64,000 nucleotides of DNA from Siphonodentalium dalli. Its lineage: Eukaryota; Mollusca; Scaphopoda; Gadilida; Siphonodentaliidae. The notes under the pieces are model-generated. The model was not told the origin of the DNA and ran no database searches. It saw only the letters and a list, made by a program, of their open reading frames with translations. Position 1 is the stretch's first letter. Each line of letters starts with the position of its first letter. Made by a program: the position numbers and the translations under genes. This document shows positions 10,299 to 22,598 of this stretch, piece after piece. The stretch covers positions 175,457,164 to 175,521,163 of the forward strand of contig CP136066.1 of the NCBI GenBank assembly GCA_032622095.1, written 5' to 3'.

Positions 10299-10599
10299 TG
10301 TGCCATCGATGGAGATATCAGCAGGATCAGTCGTACAGGCGCGCATGCAGTCGCTCTTGTAGGTATGCATACCACCGGACACACACAGACGATGTGACTG
10401 ACAAGCATACAGACACAAAGATAGCCGCACATTCAGGCACTCATACTCACAATACAGACGTTCAGACATAAATAGAAACAGACTCACTGCATGATATACA
10501 GAGAGTGAATCAGTATGATAGACCCATACAGCCGAACATATATACATTATAAGATGCAGATCACGACGCCTTGTCGGATAATATAGCATGCATATAAGG

Positions 10600-11187
10600 C
10601 TATTGGGCATTCACATCGTTCAATTCAATTTTATAATAGTACCACAAACTAAGGCTAGCCTTGGTGAAAAAATGTACAGCAAAGTGACTGGAACAGTTTC
10701 CAATTTCTATTAATTTTGCCGGCATGTTTCCCAAGAAAATGGCCAGTAGCTGTGAGTTATTCAAGGAATCGAGAAAAATGAATGATTCTATTTGGAATGT
10801 GTTAAGGATATCGTACCAGATCTCGTTCCTGAAGTTAGATATATGTATGTGTGAACAATCAATTATAATATGTTCGATACTGCAATGGTAATCTCTATTG
10901 CATAACATACAGTGGCCGCTATCCTTATATGCGGTATGCGCAAGTAATCTTGCGATCATAAGGAATGTAAATTTTTCCTGTGGATAGTGGCTACATGAGC
11001 GCCAGAGAAGTGATGGGCTGAGTTTTGTTTGAGTTAGACCAAACTGTGATAAGTCACTGTCTGACTCAATAGATGATCGCCATTCGCATTCATCTTTTGT
11101 GTGTATTTCTGCGTTAACGGCATTTCTCCAAGACGATTTTGAAACGAAGACACCATGTTGCATAAAATGTTCAAGGTGTGCATACAA
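10600..11187 (-). pseudogene. LINE ORF2 C-terminal part with Cys/His motif
   Basis: This frame of 195 residues continues ORF2 after the RT. It ends with the Cys/His pattern common at the C terminus of EN-type LINE ORF2 proteins: HCMLCNRDYHCSIEHIIIDC (C-x2-C, H, C). It is separated from the RT frame by a stop near 11227 and a frame change. Confidence 0.7.
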
Positions 11188-11226
11188 GTTATATTTATAT
11201 AAAATTACAAATATATCCGATATAAA

Positions 11227-12890
11227 TTACTTTGGTTTGGCATATATTCCCGACAGGTGATTATATAAACGCATCAGAAAGACAGTTTTAGCGGTTTTAC
11301 ATGTACTCATTCTGCATAGTGTCGAAAGTAAGCTCAGTTTCCTTTTGTCAATGAAAGATTCAAGTCCACCACATCCCATAAGACCCTGTGCGATACACGT
11401 ACGTGTTTGAGGTGGGAATCCCTGCATTTGTTGAGACAGAATCTATGGGCCTTTTCTACATGTGCCCGTTCTGATGTGGTCATTCCCCATATGAGTTCGC
11501 TACCGTACAAGGCCTTAGGCATGACAATGGACTTGTAAATCTTGAAGCAGCTATATGGAGTAATTCCACCAGGATATAAGCCTGTATTAGACAATGAGAA
11601 ATAGGTACCTTTAAGTTTTGTACACACTTTATTTACAAGCATTGAGTTGAAGTTAAATTTTTCAATTGGAATTCCCAAGTGTGAGCCAGAGGAGACTTCT
11701 TCAATTTTGCTGTCGCCAAATTTCCAGGCTCGCTTTGCTTTGGAGAATTCGTTGACCGTTTCATTGAAGACAATGATGAATGTTTTGGATGAATTATATA
11801 TATATCTCCACTTCCTGCTGTATTGTAGACATATATTATACATTAAAGTGAGACCACGCATTGAACAGGAAAGAAGAACCATGTCGTCATCCTGTACTGG
11901 CGACGAGCAATTTATGCCATTTAGACGGAGACCGCAGCCGGAACTCACTAGTTCATATATGAGTTCGTCTGCATAAATCATGTAGAACAATGGAGAGAGT
12001 ATTAAGCCCTGTCGGACTCCCTGGAATATATCGAACCAGTTGGAGAAAGTATCTCTGTATCGTACACAACAGGTTATCCCTGACAGGAGGGCTTTAAATG
12101 TGTGCCAAATGTGACCACGTAGGCCTCTTTCGTGTAATTTAAATAGGAGGCCGTTTAACCAGACCGAATCAAAGGCTTTAGTTACATCTAGAAAGCATGA
12201 AAATAATTTGCTATGTGATTCTTTTGTATACGAGATGCACTCCTGTAAGAGATATGATGTTGCCATACAACTGACATTACTCTGAAAACGATGTTGCAAA
12301 GAATTAAAATTTGTGTATCGTACACAACAGGTTATCCCTGACATGAGGGCTTTAAATGTGTGCCAAATGTGACCACGTAGGCCTCTTTCGTGTAATTTAA
12401 ATAGGAGGCCGTTTAACCAGACCGAATCAAAGGCTTTAGTTACATCTAGAAAGCATGAAAATAATTTGCTATGTGATTCTTTTGTATACGAGATGCACTC
12501 CTGTAAGAGATATGAGGTTGCCATACAACTGACATTACTCTGAAAACCATGTTGCAAAGAATTAACAGCTATCAAGTTTGGCGTGTAGGAGTGCATACGT
12601 GTAAGCAGTAGTTTCTCATATAATTTATATAATGTAGGCATTATAGGCCTATAGCTGTTAAATTCGTGTTTTGACTTTTTGCCACCTTTGTAGATGGAGA
12701 TCATCACGCCTTTTTTTGCATTTATGGGTACATAAGACAATTCAAACATCTTACTAAAAAAGATAACAAAGTTTGCTAATCATCACATATTGACTATATA
12801 TAATATGTTCATTGGTTAGTGAGTCATGTCCGGCCGCTTTACCTTTATTGAGTTTTGGGATTATGGCAGACAACTCTGGTTCGCTTGCCG
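11227..12890 (-). pseudogene. LINE ORF2 reverse transcriptase, frameshifted
   Basis: The domain starts with NKGKAAGHDSLTNEH (about 12855-12810), then shifts frame into 12749-11334. That frame has YRPIMPTLYKLYEKLLL, motif A FLDVTKAFDSVW, FQGVRQGLILSPL, and motif C reading VQDDDMVLL, where ADD would be expected. A frameshift near 11370 moves the thumb region into 11427-11227 (GGLESFIDKRKLSLLSTLCR). Motif A occurs twice because of the 258-bp duplication at 12057-12572. At least three frame changes show it is dead. Confidence 0.82.
12057..12572. repeat. 258-bp in-frame tandem duplication inside the RT
   Basis: 12057-12314 and 12315-12572 are nearly identical, differing at only a few bases (for example GACAGGAGG versus GACATGAGG). 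The unit is 86 codons, so the frame stays open and RT motif A is doubled. High identity means the duplication is much younger than the frameshifts in the host LINE. Confidence 0.92.
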
Positions 12891-13280
12891 GGTAACAGAG
12901 GACTTTATCGTGTTGCTGTGTGCATCCGATTTATCAATTGAAGACACGAATGTATTCACAGTTTCGAAGTGGTGAGAGTCAAAATTGTCATTATGGAGAG
13001 GCATAAATAGTTCACCATAGTAAGAACCCCATGCATTTGATATATCTTGATTTGAGCGGATTTCTTCCCCATTGTGTTTGAAATATGGCGGTGATAGTGT
13101 ATTGCGTTCTCTCCGCTTAGAGTTAAACATGCGATAAAAGGTGTCCTGTTCTATCTCTGCACACTTGTCAATTTCGGCATCACGCTCGCGCATAAACTTT
13201 TCAGACATTTTGCGATGCTCTCGGCGAAAGTTACGTTTGGCATTTTTATATTGGCGGTATGATTCTGAGTCTTCTCGCAA
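12861..13280 (-). pseudogene. LINE ORF2 linker between endonuclease and RT
   Basis: The frame (SYRQYKNAKRNFRREHRKM, then DTFYRMFNSKRRERNTLSP) is the basic linker usual between endonuclease and RT of LINE ORF2. It is shifted relative to both neighbours: the upstream frame overlaps near 13275 and the downstream RT starts in another frame near 12880. Confidence 0.75.
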
Positions 13281-14326
13281 GGTCGGCCCTCTGCTACCCA
13301 GTGTCTGCGAAATTCGCGCATATTGTAGTGTGACATTTTCAATGTCTCATTCCAATACGGCTTGAGGTGGCTTCTGAATTTTACCTTGGGCACCGTGGAG
13401 GACGCTGCTGAACTTATAGCAGATACTATAGCATCGTAGTACGAATCCAACGAATGGTTGTCGTGGATATCAAATGTAGGGCAATTTTGTTCTACGGCAG
13501 AAGCGAACATGTTAGACAGAGAAGGATCTGATGCCATAGCGGACCATTTGAATTTTGTCCCGCTGTCTGCGTATGCATGTTCCGTTATGGACTCTTCCGT
13601 GCATAAAATGATGGGTCGGTGGGTAGATACATCTATACTGTCATCGATCAATATATCTACTAATCGCACCTTGTAACGCATCGCCTTATGAAGAAGAAAA
13701 TGGTCAATAACGGAACCCGATTCCCGTAATATCGGAGGTACGAACGTTTTGACAGGAGTCGCTTTGAATGAGTCTTCAATGGGCGAGAAAACCCCTTTGT
13801 CGGAATATAGGTTTGCAAAAAGAACACTTCTAGGATTTGTGCGATAAGAGTTCCCATTGAAGTCACCCATGACGACCACTGTTCCAAGTGAATTATAGTA
13901 GTCAAAAATGGCAGCGACTTTCTGCATATAATAAGAAAATAGTTCATCGGAATGGTTACTTGATGGGAGGTAGACTTGGAATATATAATAATAAGTTTGT
14001 TTATTAACACAGAGTTGGATTCCGATTATTCTATCATCTGAAGTATCTATGATGGAGACATTTTGATCCCATTTTTTGTGCCACATTATTGAGACTCCCG
14101 CTTTTGGCCGTCCTCGTTTATCTTGGGGAGTCGGCGTTGAGTCACACACAGTGTATGACTTATAATGTGAAGATAAATAGTTGATGAATGTTGCATTAGA
14201 TTCCCTTAGCCAATGTTCAGATAATCCGCAGATATCGACCACCTGGCTTTCTAGTTTTGTTGATAGATAAGAGGAGGATGAATATATGCCTGTGGCATTC
14301 CACGACATAAATGTAAGCATGATTAT
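13151..14326 (-). pseudogene. LINE ORF2 apurinic-type endonuclease domain
   Basis: The frame shows the endonuclease/exonuclease/phosphatase fold motifs in order: FMSWNATGI, ICGLSEHWL (catalytic Glu), QVYLPSS, VVVMGDFNGN, SGSVIDHFLL, and STHRPI where SDHRPI is usual. The open frame extends to 14359, but MLTFMSWNATG, starting near 14319, is the likelier protein start. The domain is intact, but the frame breaks just after it near 13275. Confidence 0.82.
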
Positions 14327-14410
14327 ACATATAAAGCAATACATATAGTGGAATGACATTTCTGAACAGTTATATCAATTATAGATCTAACTGTGTATTC
14401 TGGAAGCTAC

Positions 14411-14596
14411 TTAGTCCCAGATCGAACGAATGCTACCATTCAGATGTTCTCGAGAGTTTGCACGACTTGCCGATTCTAACTTTATACAAGAGGCACCTTC
14501 TGGCCAGAAGTCTCTGTCAAGCACAAACTCAGAATGCTCATGAAATATGTTAATCCTGGCATACGGTTCCTCGTTCTCACTTGTAAATAACGCCAT
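14411..14596 (-). pseudogene. Possible LINE ORF1 C-terminal remnant
   Basis: A 61-residue frame lies just upstream of the endonuclease ORF on the same strand and ends in a stop about 85 bases before it. DRDFWPEGASCIK resembles the WPEGV-type ending seen in ORF1 or leader proteins of some invertebrate LINEs. The match is short and from memory of the family, so this is weak. Confidence 0.3.
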
Positions 14597-14640
14597 ACAA
14601 CCTTGTTAAAGGGGACGATTAATTAGAGCATAGCTGTAGT

Positions 14641-16290
14641 ACGTTACTAAAAGCTTGTGATGGATTCAGTGATAATGTGTGTCCCATAATTGGATCCGTA
14701 TCTCCGAGATTATCCGTCACTTCATAAATATGTCACAACAATATCACAGCGTCACCGGTGTTTCGATCAAAAGAATAGCAGACTCAGTAACTGGGCGATA
14801 TGTCATGCGACATGGTTCTCAAATCACGTTTCAATGAAAACTGAAGAATATGATCCATCGTCCTTTGTACAGGTACTTGTACGTTGTAGCCAACAAACTT
14901 GTAACTGACTCATGACTGATCCGTGACGTCATAATTCCGAATATTTTCTACATAATTGTATGTCTCGTAATCCTAGTCACCAGTGGTTGACTTGTGAGTT
15001 AATTGAACGGTTTATAATTTTGTGAAACTTAAGTATCTGTCTTTTGAAATTCACAACATTGCCGGGCATGTGTAACACTATCGAATGTTACACGGCCTAA
15101 GTATGGTTAAAGCTATATGGATGGGGGTCATTGTCCCGGCTTGATGGTGCGATCAATGACTCCGAGGTGAATGACCTCGGTCATTGACTCTTGGGGTTCA
15201 TTGCTCATCAAAGCAAGTTTATTTGTCCACCTGTTCTGATGGGAGCGGCGGACACGTGTTCCAATAAAAACACGACATATCGGGTCCAGGACGTTTCCCC
15301 CAGCGCATATATAATGGACAGAGCCTGGACTCAGGGGACTCTGAATTATATCTTACACTTCTAGGTAAAGCTATCCACGACGAACGCTTCGTCGTGGTAG
15401 CTATGATTATGTGCAAAGTAAAGTAAAGTATGATTATGTGTTTTCCGTGGCTGCCTGATGTTAAGTATTATATACGTGTATAATAAATGTCTATGTCTGA
15501 GAGTTGCCGACTTAGTGTTAAATGACATGGGAGTGGTATACTTGTCAAGTGTAATCCCACTGCTTGACTGCACTCACTGACTCGGCCTGTTGCTGTTTGA
15601 TCCGAATTTATCAATGATTAGAATCCCGTTAATTTTCGGAGGTTATAACATCTTGTCCCTGTCATATACAAACATAATCCAGATAGTGCTAACAATATTC
15701 CAGGTTATTAAGTAGCAAGTTAGGTCCAATTATTTGCTAAAACAATCTAAAACGAGAAGTTTACACGAACAACACACGCATGTGGGTCATACACCGGAAA
15801 CACAATTTCGATTTTTCGTACTATAAACCTCCTACCATAAGTGCAGGGCTAAAATATGCCGCTTGAATGATAACGTTATAGTTACTGTGACACTTTGAAT
15901 ACGATAAGCTATGAGTTACAAGAAAACCATAGTCAGAAATGGTAACGCCACCAAGATTATGGTATTACATATAAATAGAAATTATAAAAAATACATAAAA
16001 TATTTTGATAACAATTGCGTTTAAACAAGTAATCCTTCAAATTATTACTAACAAAGTAAACGACTGTGGGGTCACTCAACAGATTATAAAGACTTGGACA
16101 TAGTATACTGTAAATACTAAAATTTAAATGAAATAATTAAAAGATAAAATTTAGCAAGTAGTAAAAGTTAAATTTTCTCATTTTTGTTTTGGTTAAATAA
16201 AGCAATAATTTAAATGTAACATTTGGTTTAAAAAAAATTATTGACCGTGGCTCTTCCAATAATTGCGCGACTGACCTGGTCAATTGTTCT
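14641..16290. other. Unassigned AT-rich sequence
   Basis: No gene was recognised. A small hairpin lies at about 15374-15398 (CCACGACGAACGCTTCGTCGTGG). The stretch 15940-16240 is strongly AT-rich. Short frames here have no protein features. Confidence 0.4.
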
Positions 16291-16520
16291 TAAGAAGTTG
16301 TTTTGATAATTACTATGGAGGGAAATAGTTGTGGCTGTGGCTTCGCAAGTAATTACCTTGGTGACGTGATGTTAACAAATCTGAACTCCAGTTAACCAAG
16401 GACGCTTCATACCAAATATAAGGTGAATTATTAATTCTTTAGAAGTTGTTTTAAGATTTACTATGGAGGGAAAGAATTGTGGTGCTGGCTTCGCAACTAT
16501 TTGACCTCATTGTAACAAAT
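16291..16520. repeat. Diverged tandem pair, about 148-bp period
   Basis: AAGAAGTTGTTTTGATAATTACTATGGAGG-like sequence near 16292, with TGGCTTCGCAAGTAATT, recurs near 16441 with TGGCTTCGCAACTATTT. The two copies are diverged and no coding potential is seen. It looks like an old interspersed repeat. Confidence 0.6.
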
Positions 16521-16900
16521 ATAAATATTAGTCACTCAGGCAATAGATGTATCTATTCTGTATATTAACTTATTGGGTCTTACGTGTCGTGAGATGTCTA
16601 AATAGTTTTCGATGGACAGATCGCGCAAGGGACCCACGCCAATCTTCTCTGTTGGGATTCCGATTGTTGGCTCATTAAATAGGCACATATGCTTAAGATA
16701 CAGTCGCACGCTCCCGTAAGTCGGGTTTTGGATCACAGTTAATGAAAATATCATTGAAATAATCGGTTTCCCCCAATAAACATCCATATATTGAATATAC
16801 ATGTTTTGGAGCAGAATTAGGCAGTCCATATTGGACGCCATCATGGAATTTATTTTGTTTTGATTTTCACACATAATTATTAGTTATATGGATGGAGTTC

Positions 16901-17397
16901 TCATTAAACCTCACATCCTTGTATTGGTTACAGTAATACCCAAAGTAATTGACCACTTAACCACATCAGAATTATTGGCAATTTTTCAGGATTTGTAATC
17001 CTGAAAATTTGCCAATAATTTTGCTGTGGTCAATTACTGTATGAGGATTGAGTTATCATTAAACCTCAAATCCTTATATTGGTTACAGTAATGCCCAAAG
17101 TAATTGACCACTTTACCACAGCAGAATTATGTATTTTTTCAGCATTTACAATCCTCAAATTACCCATTATTCTGCTGTGGTTAAGTGGTCAATTGCTTTG
17201 AACATTACTGTATGATGATTGAGTTATCATTAAACCTCAAATCCTTATATTGGTTACAGTAATGCCCAAAGTAATTGACCCTTTAACCACAGCATAATTA
17301 TGGGTAATTTTTCAGGATTTAGAATCATGAAAAAATACACACAATTTTGCTGTGGTTAAGTGATGAATTACTTTGGACATTACTGTATGTAGATGGA
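16901..17397. repeat. Three tandem palindromic units (155, 172, 170 bp)
   Basis: Units begin TCATTAAACCTCA at 16901, 17056 and 17228, and the start of a fourth is at about 17398. Each unit is a near-palindrome: the left half reads GGTTACAGTAATGCCCAAAG then TAATTGACCAC and CCACAGCAGAATTAT. The right half is its reverse complement around a small centre (AGGATTTGTAATCCT in unit 1). Confidence 0.88.
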
Positions 17398-17551
17398 GTT
17401 AAACCTCACATCAGTGTGTTGGGGATTTGGACCTTGACTTGGGACCTTTGGTTTTGAACGCAAGAAATGCGCGTACACCGTATACACAATTTTTTTATGT
17501 AACCAGAGTTTTTCTTGGATAAGATGAGTTTGAAGCCTGCTTACATTTCAA

Positions 17552-19136
17552 AATGTTGTCAGTTTTGTATTGTCTGCAGCAGATCTCGACGCTTTGAAGC
17601 AAAAGTTACAAAAGATAAAATGTGTATGTGACGACTCGGAGACTATAATACAAATGAAAAAATAAATTGAGGGAGGGGTGGGCGATACAGGGAACTAAGG
17701 GTTGAACCGATATAAATTTGTAGAGCAATAACGACCAATGTTGACATATTATGCATATCAACTCTACTGTTGCAACATGGCTATAAAATAGGGGGGTGTC
17801 AGAATCTTAGTCATCTCTATATAGTGCCAGAATAGTCATTTATGGAGTTCTATAAGATGTTGGGTTGGTTATATGGACTCGGAGAAAAAAGGGGTTTGTA
17901 CCGATGAAGTTGATGAACTGACATAAATTAGTGGATTGATGTTGCCATGTAATGCATCGTGACTGACTGACTGTACTAAAGCAGCAATTATATAAAATTG
18001 GGGGGGGGGGGTCTGAAATTATCTCTATAGTTAGCACCAGGATTATATAGAAAGGAATAGCAATTGATATACATATACGGTATACTATAGTAATACCATA
18101 GACATATAAGTACAAGTATCACGAGATAAAATATTACGTAACATGACTATATACCGATGAAAGAAATAAATAAATTGGACCGGGATTAGAGGTTGGGTTG
18201 GTTATATGTGGGTAATTGGATATGGAATTCATACCGATGAAACGATACAAATTAGTGGAGCGATAAAGACACTTAGTCAGGCTATGCGGGGGAAATAGGG
18301 GTTGATACGATAGACCGAAATAAATTTGTCGAGTGATAATGACCAATGTTGACGTATAAAGTAACGCGACTGTACTGTCACACAATTATCAGGTAGAACC
18401 GGTAAAATATGACAGGGTACAGCACGTAATTATTTCCTAGATCGAAGAATTTTTTTTATTTTTTTTCGATGATAAAATTTAGCATGGGATTTGCCATTAA
18501 AATCGATTTATGTCTATAAAACTGTCATTTTTCAAAATTTTGAGCTGAAACTTGGTGTGTATGTGTATAATACTACTATATTCTTAAAATGACAGAGTTC
18601 AGCGCGTAATTATGTTTTAGATGGAAGAAATTGAATTTGTTTTCGATAAAAAATTTACAGCGTGTACGGCCTACGTATGCTAAATTTTTGTAAACAAACT
18701 TTTGTCAATAGCCGTTTTGGTCAAACTAAACCTTCTTCGACCGGGACAGCAGATCCGAATAGTAGCTAAGATGTATTTAGATAGAATTATCAAAAGAATA
18801 TGACCGATCAGGGTACATTTTAAGAGAATAGAGCGGAGAAATCTTGGTGATAATTCCAGAAAATAAAGATGGAGGTGAATCACAATTAAACTTCCCACAA
18901 TGCACTTCACTAAATCAGGGGTTCTCAATGGGTTACACATTATTTTCAGTCTATCAGATTATTTATATTTTCAACAACAAGTGACTTTAAGTTTACAATT
19001 TCAGGCTGTCCTGACTCTATCGATACGATTTAACACATTTTCAAAAACGTATTATACACCGGTGGCGTTAACTTTACAATTTAAGCATCTACGTGATTCT
19101 ATCGGTACGATTGAGTAAGGTACAAACAAGAATACA
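17552..19136. repeat. Segmental duplication, copy A (partner 44624-46372)
   Basis: The stretch from AAAATGTTGTCAGTTTTGTA to the GATTGAGTAAGGTAC near 19125 aligns with 44624-46372 in the same direction, at high similarity apart from indels. It contains degenerate internal repeats (GATAAATTTGTCGAGTGATA and ACCAATGTTGAC words, 17700-18400). At its left edge a splice-acceptor-like TTGTATTGTCTGCAG precedes a short frame, DLDALKQKLQKIKCVCDDSE, ending in TAA. I cannot assign a function. Confidence 0.85.
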
Positions 19137-19350
19137 TCAGGAGCTCCCAATGGGTTATATATTATTTTCAGTCTATCAAATTATTTATATTTTCAACAAC
19201 ATATTATTACACCGGTGACTTTAAGTTTACAATTTCAGCCTGTCCTGACTCTATCGATACGATTTATCATATTTTCATAAATATATTATACACCGGTGAC
19301 GTTAACTTTACAATTTCGGCATCTACGTGATTCTATCGGTACGATTGAGT
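18915..19350. repeat. Tandem duplication with about 222-bp period inside copy A
   Basis: The block starting GGGTTACACATTATTTTCAG near 18929 recurs as GGGTTATATATTATTTTCAG near 19151. It includes ACTTTAAGTTTACAATTTCA and the CGATACGATTTA words. The partner copy at 46.2 kb has only one such block, so this duplication arose after, or was lost from, the other copy. Confidence 0.75.
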
Positions 19351-19497
19351 AAGGTACACAAAATCTCCAAGAATACATTCGCCCTGTCCACCACACAATA
19401 TCAAACTCACAGAAGCTAGAAACACCACAGGTGGCGTAATAAAACGTAGCTTATGTTTAGTAGCTATATATCTACTTATAATTATATTTTTTTCATT

Positions 19498-19620
19498 GTC
19501 AAGTTGACTACCTCAGGGTTAGTCATGATGACTCGTGGGACGGTACTGGTATAGTCAAAATGACTCCCAATATCCATGACCAACCCAAAGGTAGTCATAT
19601 TGACCCGTTATTTTTCATAG
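19498..19620. repeat. Second array of GTCAnnnTGAC dyads
   Basis: Four exact dyads start at 19498, 19522, 19554 and 19594. Read on the minus strand the array begins CACTATGAAAAATAACGGGT, matching the start of the array at 5866 (CACTGAGAAAAATGG). The two loci are therefore inverted copies of one family. Confidence 0.75.
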
Positions 19621-20740
19621 TGCAAGGACGTGTCTAGAATGTCTCCGTTGAGATGCAATACTTGTAATGTATAACTGCACCTCCTTTGAATAATTTCCTT
19701 AACTTGAGAAATTACAACTGCACCCTTTATCCGTCTGTTGGAAATTTATAATCGCTAACCGGGAACAACTTTAAGGTTAGGAATTTCCAAATGATGCCAA
19801 TAGTCACGACCAATTTCACACACTATAAATAGTGGTTGAAATATTAAACTATGAAATCATCTGCAACTTATTTTCGATGCGAAATCTCCAACTGATGGTG
19901 TGTTAGGCTTGAAACTTCCAACCAAATGTTGAATATTTTACCAAAGTTTGGGGGGCGTGTCACCGCGTCCGTGCGTATATAAAACTCATTTCGTCAAAGT
20001 TAATGTTTCTCCCGCCGCAACATGCATGTGAGTTGCATGGAGGGTTGTGACCACTTACTATATTGTTCAGCCTAATAGCAGAACATTCTGCAAAACTATA
20101 ATTTTTATCAATGTGTATACGTTAGAAAACGAAGTAACATTGACGAAATTAGTTATATATACAGCATTTTCATCGAAATTAGTTTTATTCTGTTTCCCCA
20201 CACAGAAGAATATCAATTGCAACAATTTCGTGTCGTGGTATGCAATTGAGTTATGCAATTAATCAATCAACAGACAACCTGATCATTCGAGCGTCGGTAC
20301 AACCCGCACCTACTTTGTAATTATCTGTTGTTCAATGCTCGAATGCTGGTTCGTCGATTTCTTGGTAAGACAACACAAGCGCAGTGTCATAGCCATTAAG
20401 AGCCACCAAAATAACAGAAGAAAGTAGGGGCTGTAACGTCTAAGAACCTGGATATGAATCGCGATAACTAATACACGAAGCTAGCAAACACAGACTCCAT
20501 GGCCGGACTCGTCATCTCCAGTTTAAACCAGCATTGGCAGTCTAGCCAAACCGGGTCTAGGGGCGTTTGCATCATTCATTTTCCAGCTAATTGACAACTC
20601 AATTCGGTGATATGATTATGCAATCAAACTACCCTCTTACCAATCGGAGCAAAATGAATTATCGTGGATTTATTCATTGAGAAACAATTATCGCTCATTG
20701 ACTGTTAATCCGATCTCATTCTGTGTTTAAGTAATGGTTA
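19621..20740. other. Unassigned sequence
   Basis: No gene was recognised. GGAAATTT and TTTCCAAC words near 19740-19930 recall the repeat family at 25211-25570. A short open frame at 20047-20262 is AT-rich with no motif. Confidence 0.35.
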
Positions 20741-20819
20741 GAGCACAAGAATAGTTCTTTACCAGAATAAATCGAGTCGGAGACGAGATTTATTCTGGTA
20801 AAGAACTATTCGCGTGCTC
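20741..20819. repeat. Palindrome with 33-bp arms
   Basis: 20741-20773 and 20787-20819 are reverse complements with two mismatches around a 13-base centre. The arm contains AATAGTTCTTTACCAGAATA. Confidence 0.9.
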
Positions 20820-22420
20820 TGACCGACTTAGAGCACAATTGACCGCACATAATGCGATTATCTCGAAATATGCAATTGATCGTGCGTTGAATACGACGTA
20901 CAATCCGTGCGCTGGCCGAGATGAACACAATGACCCGTTAGCCACACCAATCATCGTGATTACCCATGCAGTGATCGCCGTTGAATGTGAATAAATATGT
21001 CCGAAACGACACGGATTAACGTGTGATCCGTTTTCACAAACCAAGTCACTCGCAGATGTGTTTGGAAAGTCAAATGTGGAAGTCGCATGATTGTGTCTTA
21101 CTATTATTATATACATTGCATAAGTGGATCATGAATTCCGAAGAAGTCTGTCTGCCAGAATGGTGACATAGAATTTGGACCTGTAACCAACAACCAACTA
21201 CTTTTTGCCAAAGGTAATGCTGCACATCATTATTATGTGACAAACGTGTCGCCTTTTCAAAAACTGTTTCGAAATTCTACCATAGTAGTCCATTGGTTCC
21301 TCCAGATTCTCCAGACACAAGTTCTGTTGTTAGATATATCGGATATGTGTTGGATTATTGGATATATCACTATTTAGTGGTTCTAAATGTAAATGTTAAT
21401 TCGTTTAGTTTCATCGTTGGATTAGTGGTCCTGAGAATATTTTCGGAACTGGTTTAGTTTTGTGGAATAATTATAATAAATTTAATTATTCTACTACAGT
21501 TAATAAATAATTCAACCAATTCAACTATTGCCACTCCCTCCGTTCGTCCTGTTGATGTATATATATATATGTTGTATTTTTGGTAAATCACACCCAATTC
21601 CCAAGGCTGGCAAACTAATATTTCAGTGATATACCATTGTTCGACACGCGCCACTCTTAACAAACAAATCGCGCGGTCGTTTTAATGTAGCTTCAGTTAT
21701 TTTACAAGAGGACATGCACCCCCACCCGCACTCCCCTTATACGCCGTCCCTATATATATATGTGCCTGCTTAGTATATTAGAGGTGCATAAATAGTAACG
21801 GCGTATAATGGCAGTGTGTTTGGGGGGAGCAGAGCGCTGTCCGTGCCCATGTGGCCTCTGGTAATTGAAGCTACTTCGAAGCGCCCGTGCGAGTTGTCTG
21901 TTGTGAGTTGCGTGTGCCTAACAATGGGATAATCATTGAACTATTCATTCGCCAGCCTTGGGAATCGGTGTGCTTTACCAAAAATCTGGGAACGATTGCA
22001 ACAATGGGATTGTGCTCTAAATCAATTTAACAAATGGCATGTCTCTCAACACGAGTTTCACGCTCTGTTCATCACTTTATTTGTCATAGATTTCTTCAAG
22101 ATGCTTCACCCGCAAAGACACAATTTGGTGTATTCACATGTATATATGTATATATTAAAGGGTATAGGAGCTCTCTATCTGTATGTCCGTTTGTCTGTTC
22201 GCAACTATTCTCCAATACCCCTGGACCGATTTCAATTAAATCAGGTGTGGTGATTTGTGTGGTAAAACGGCGTTAGGTTTTAAAAAATTTGATTTAAAAA
22301 TAAGAAAAAATATATTTTTTTACATTGTGTTAAATTGAGTAAAGAGTTGAATCTAAAAAGAAAATTAACATTTGTTTGTTTTAAAAAAATAATTGTTTTT
22401 AAATTAAAAATTCTAACACA
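20820..22420. other. Unassigned sequence
   Basis: No gene was assigned. A minus-strand open frame at 21116-20790 overlaps the palindrome and has no recognisable domain. 22155-22260 (CTGTATGTCCGTTTGTCTGT, then CGATTTCAATTAAATCAGGT) resembles words common at the ends of dispersed invertebrate repeats. (TA)n tracts occur at 21557 and 21751. Confidence 0.35.
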
Positions 22421-22529
22421 TTATATATTTCTGGATGAAATTATACATTTCTGGATGAAATTATATATGGATGAACATGGCACATCTCGCGCTCGCTCTC
22501 TCCCCTCTCACCTCTCTCTCTCTCCTCTC

Positions 22530-22595
<66 letters not shown>
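22421..22595. repeat. Dispersed repeat with CT microsatellite
   Basis: TTTCTGGATGAAATTATA, then ATGGATGAACATGGCACAT, leads into a CT run (about 22500-22595). The same order recurs at 48378-48462. The microsatellite is therefore part of a dispersed element. Confidence 0.75.

Positions 22596-22598
<3 letters not shown>

Noticed and set aside
20790-21116. 108-codon minus-strand frame
   Set aside because: It overlaps a palindrome at one end, has no recognisable domain, and has the length expected for a chance frame here.
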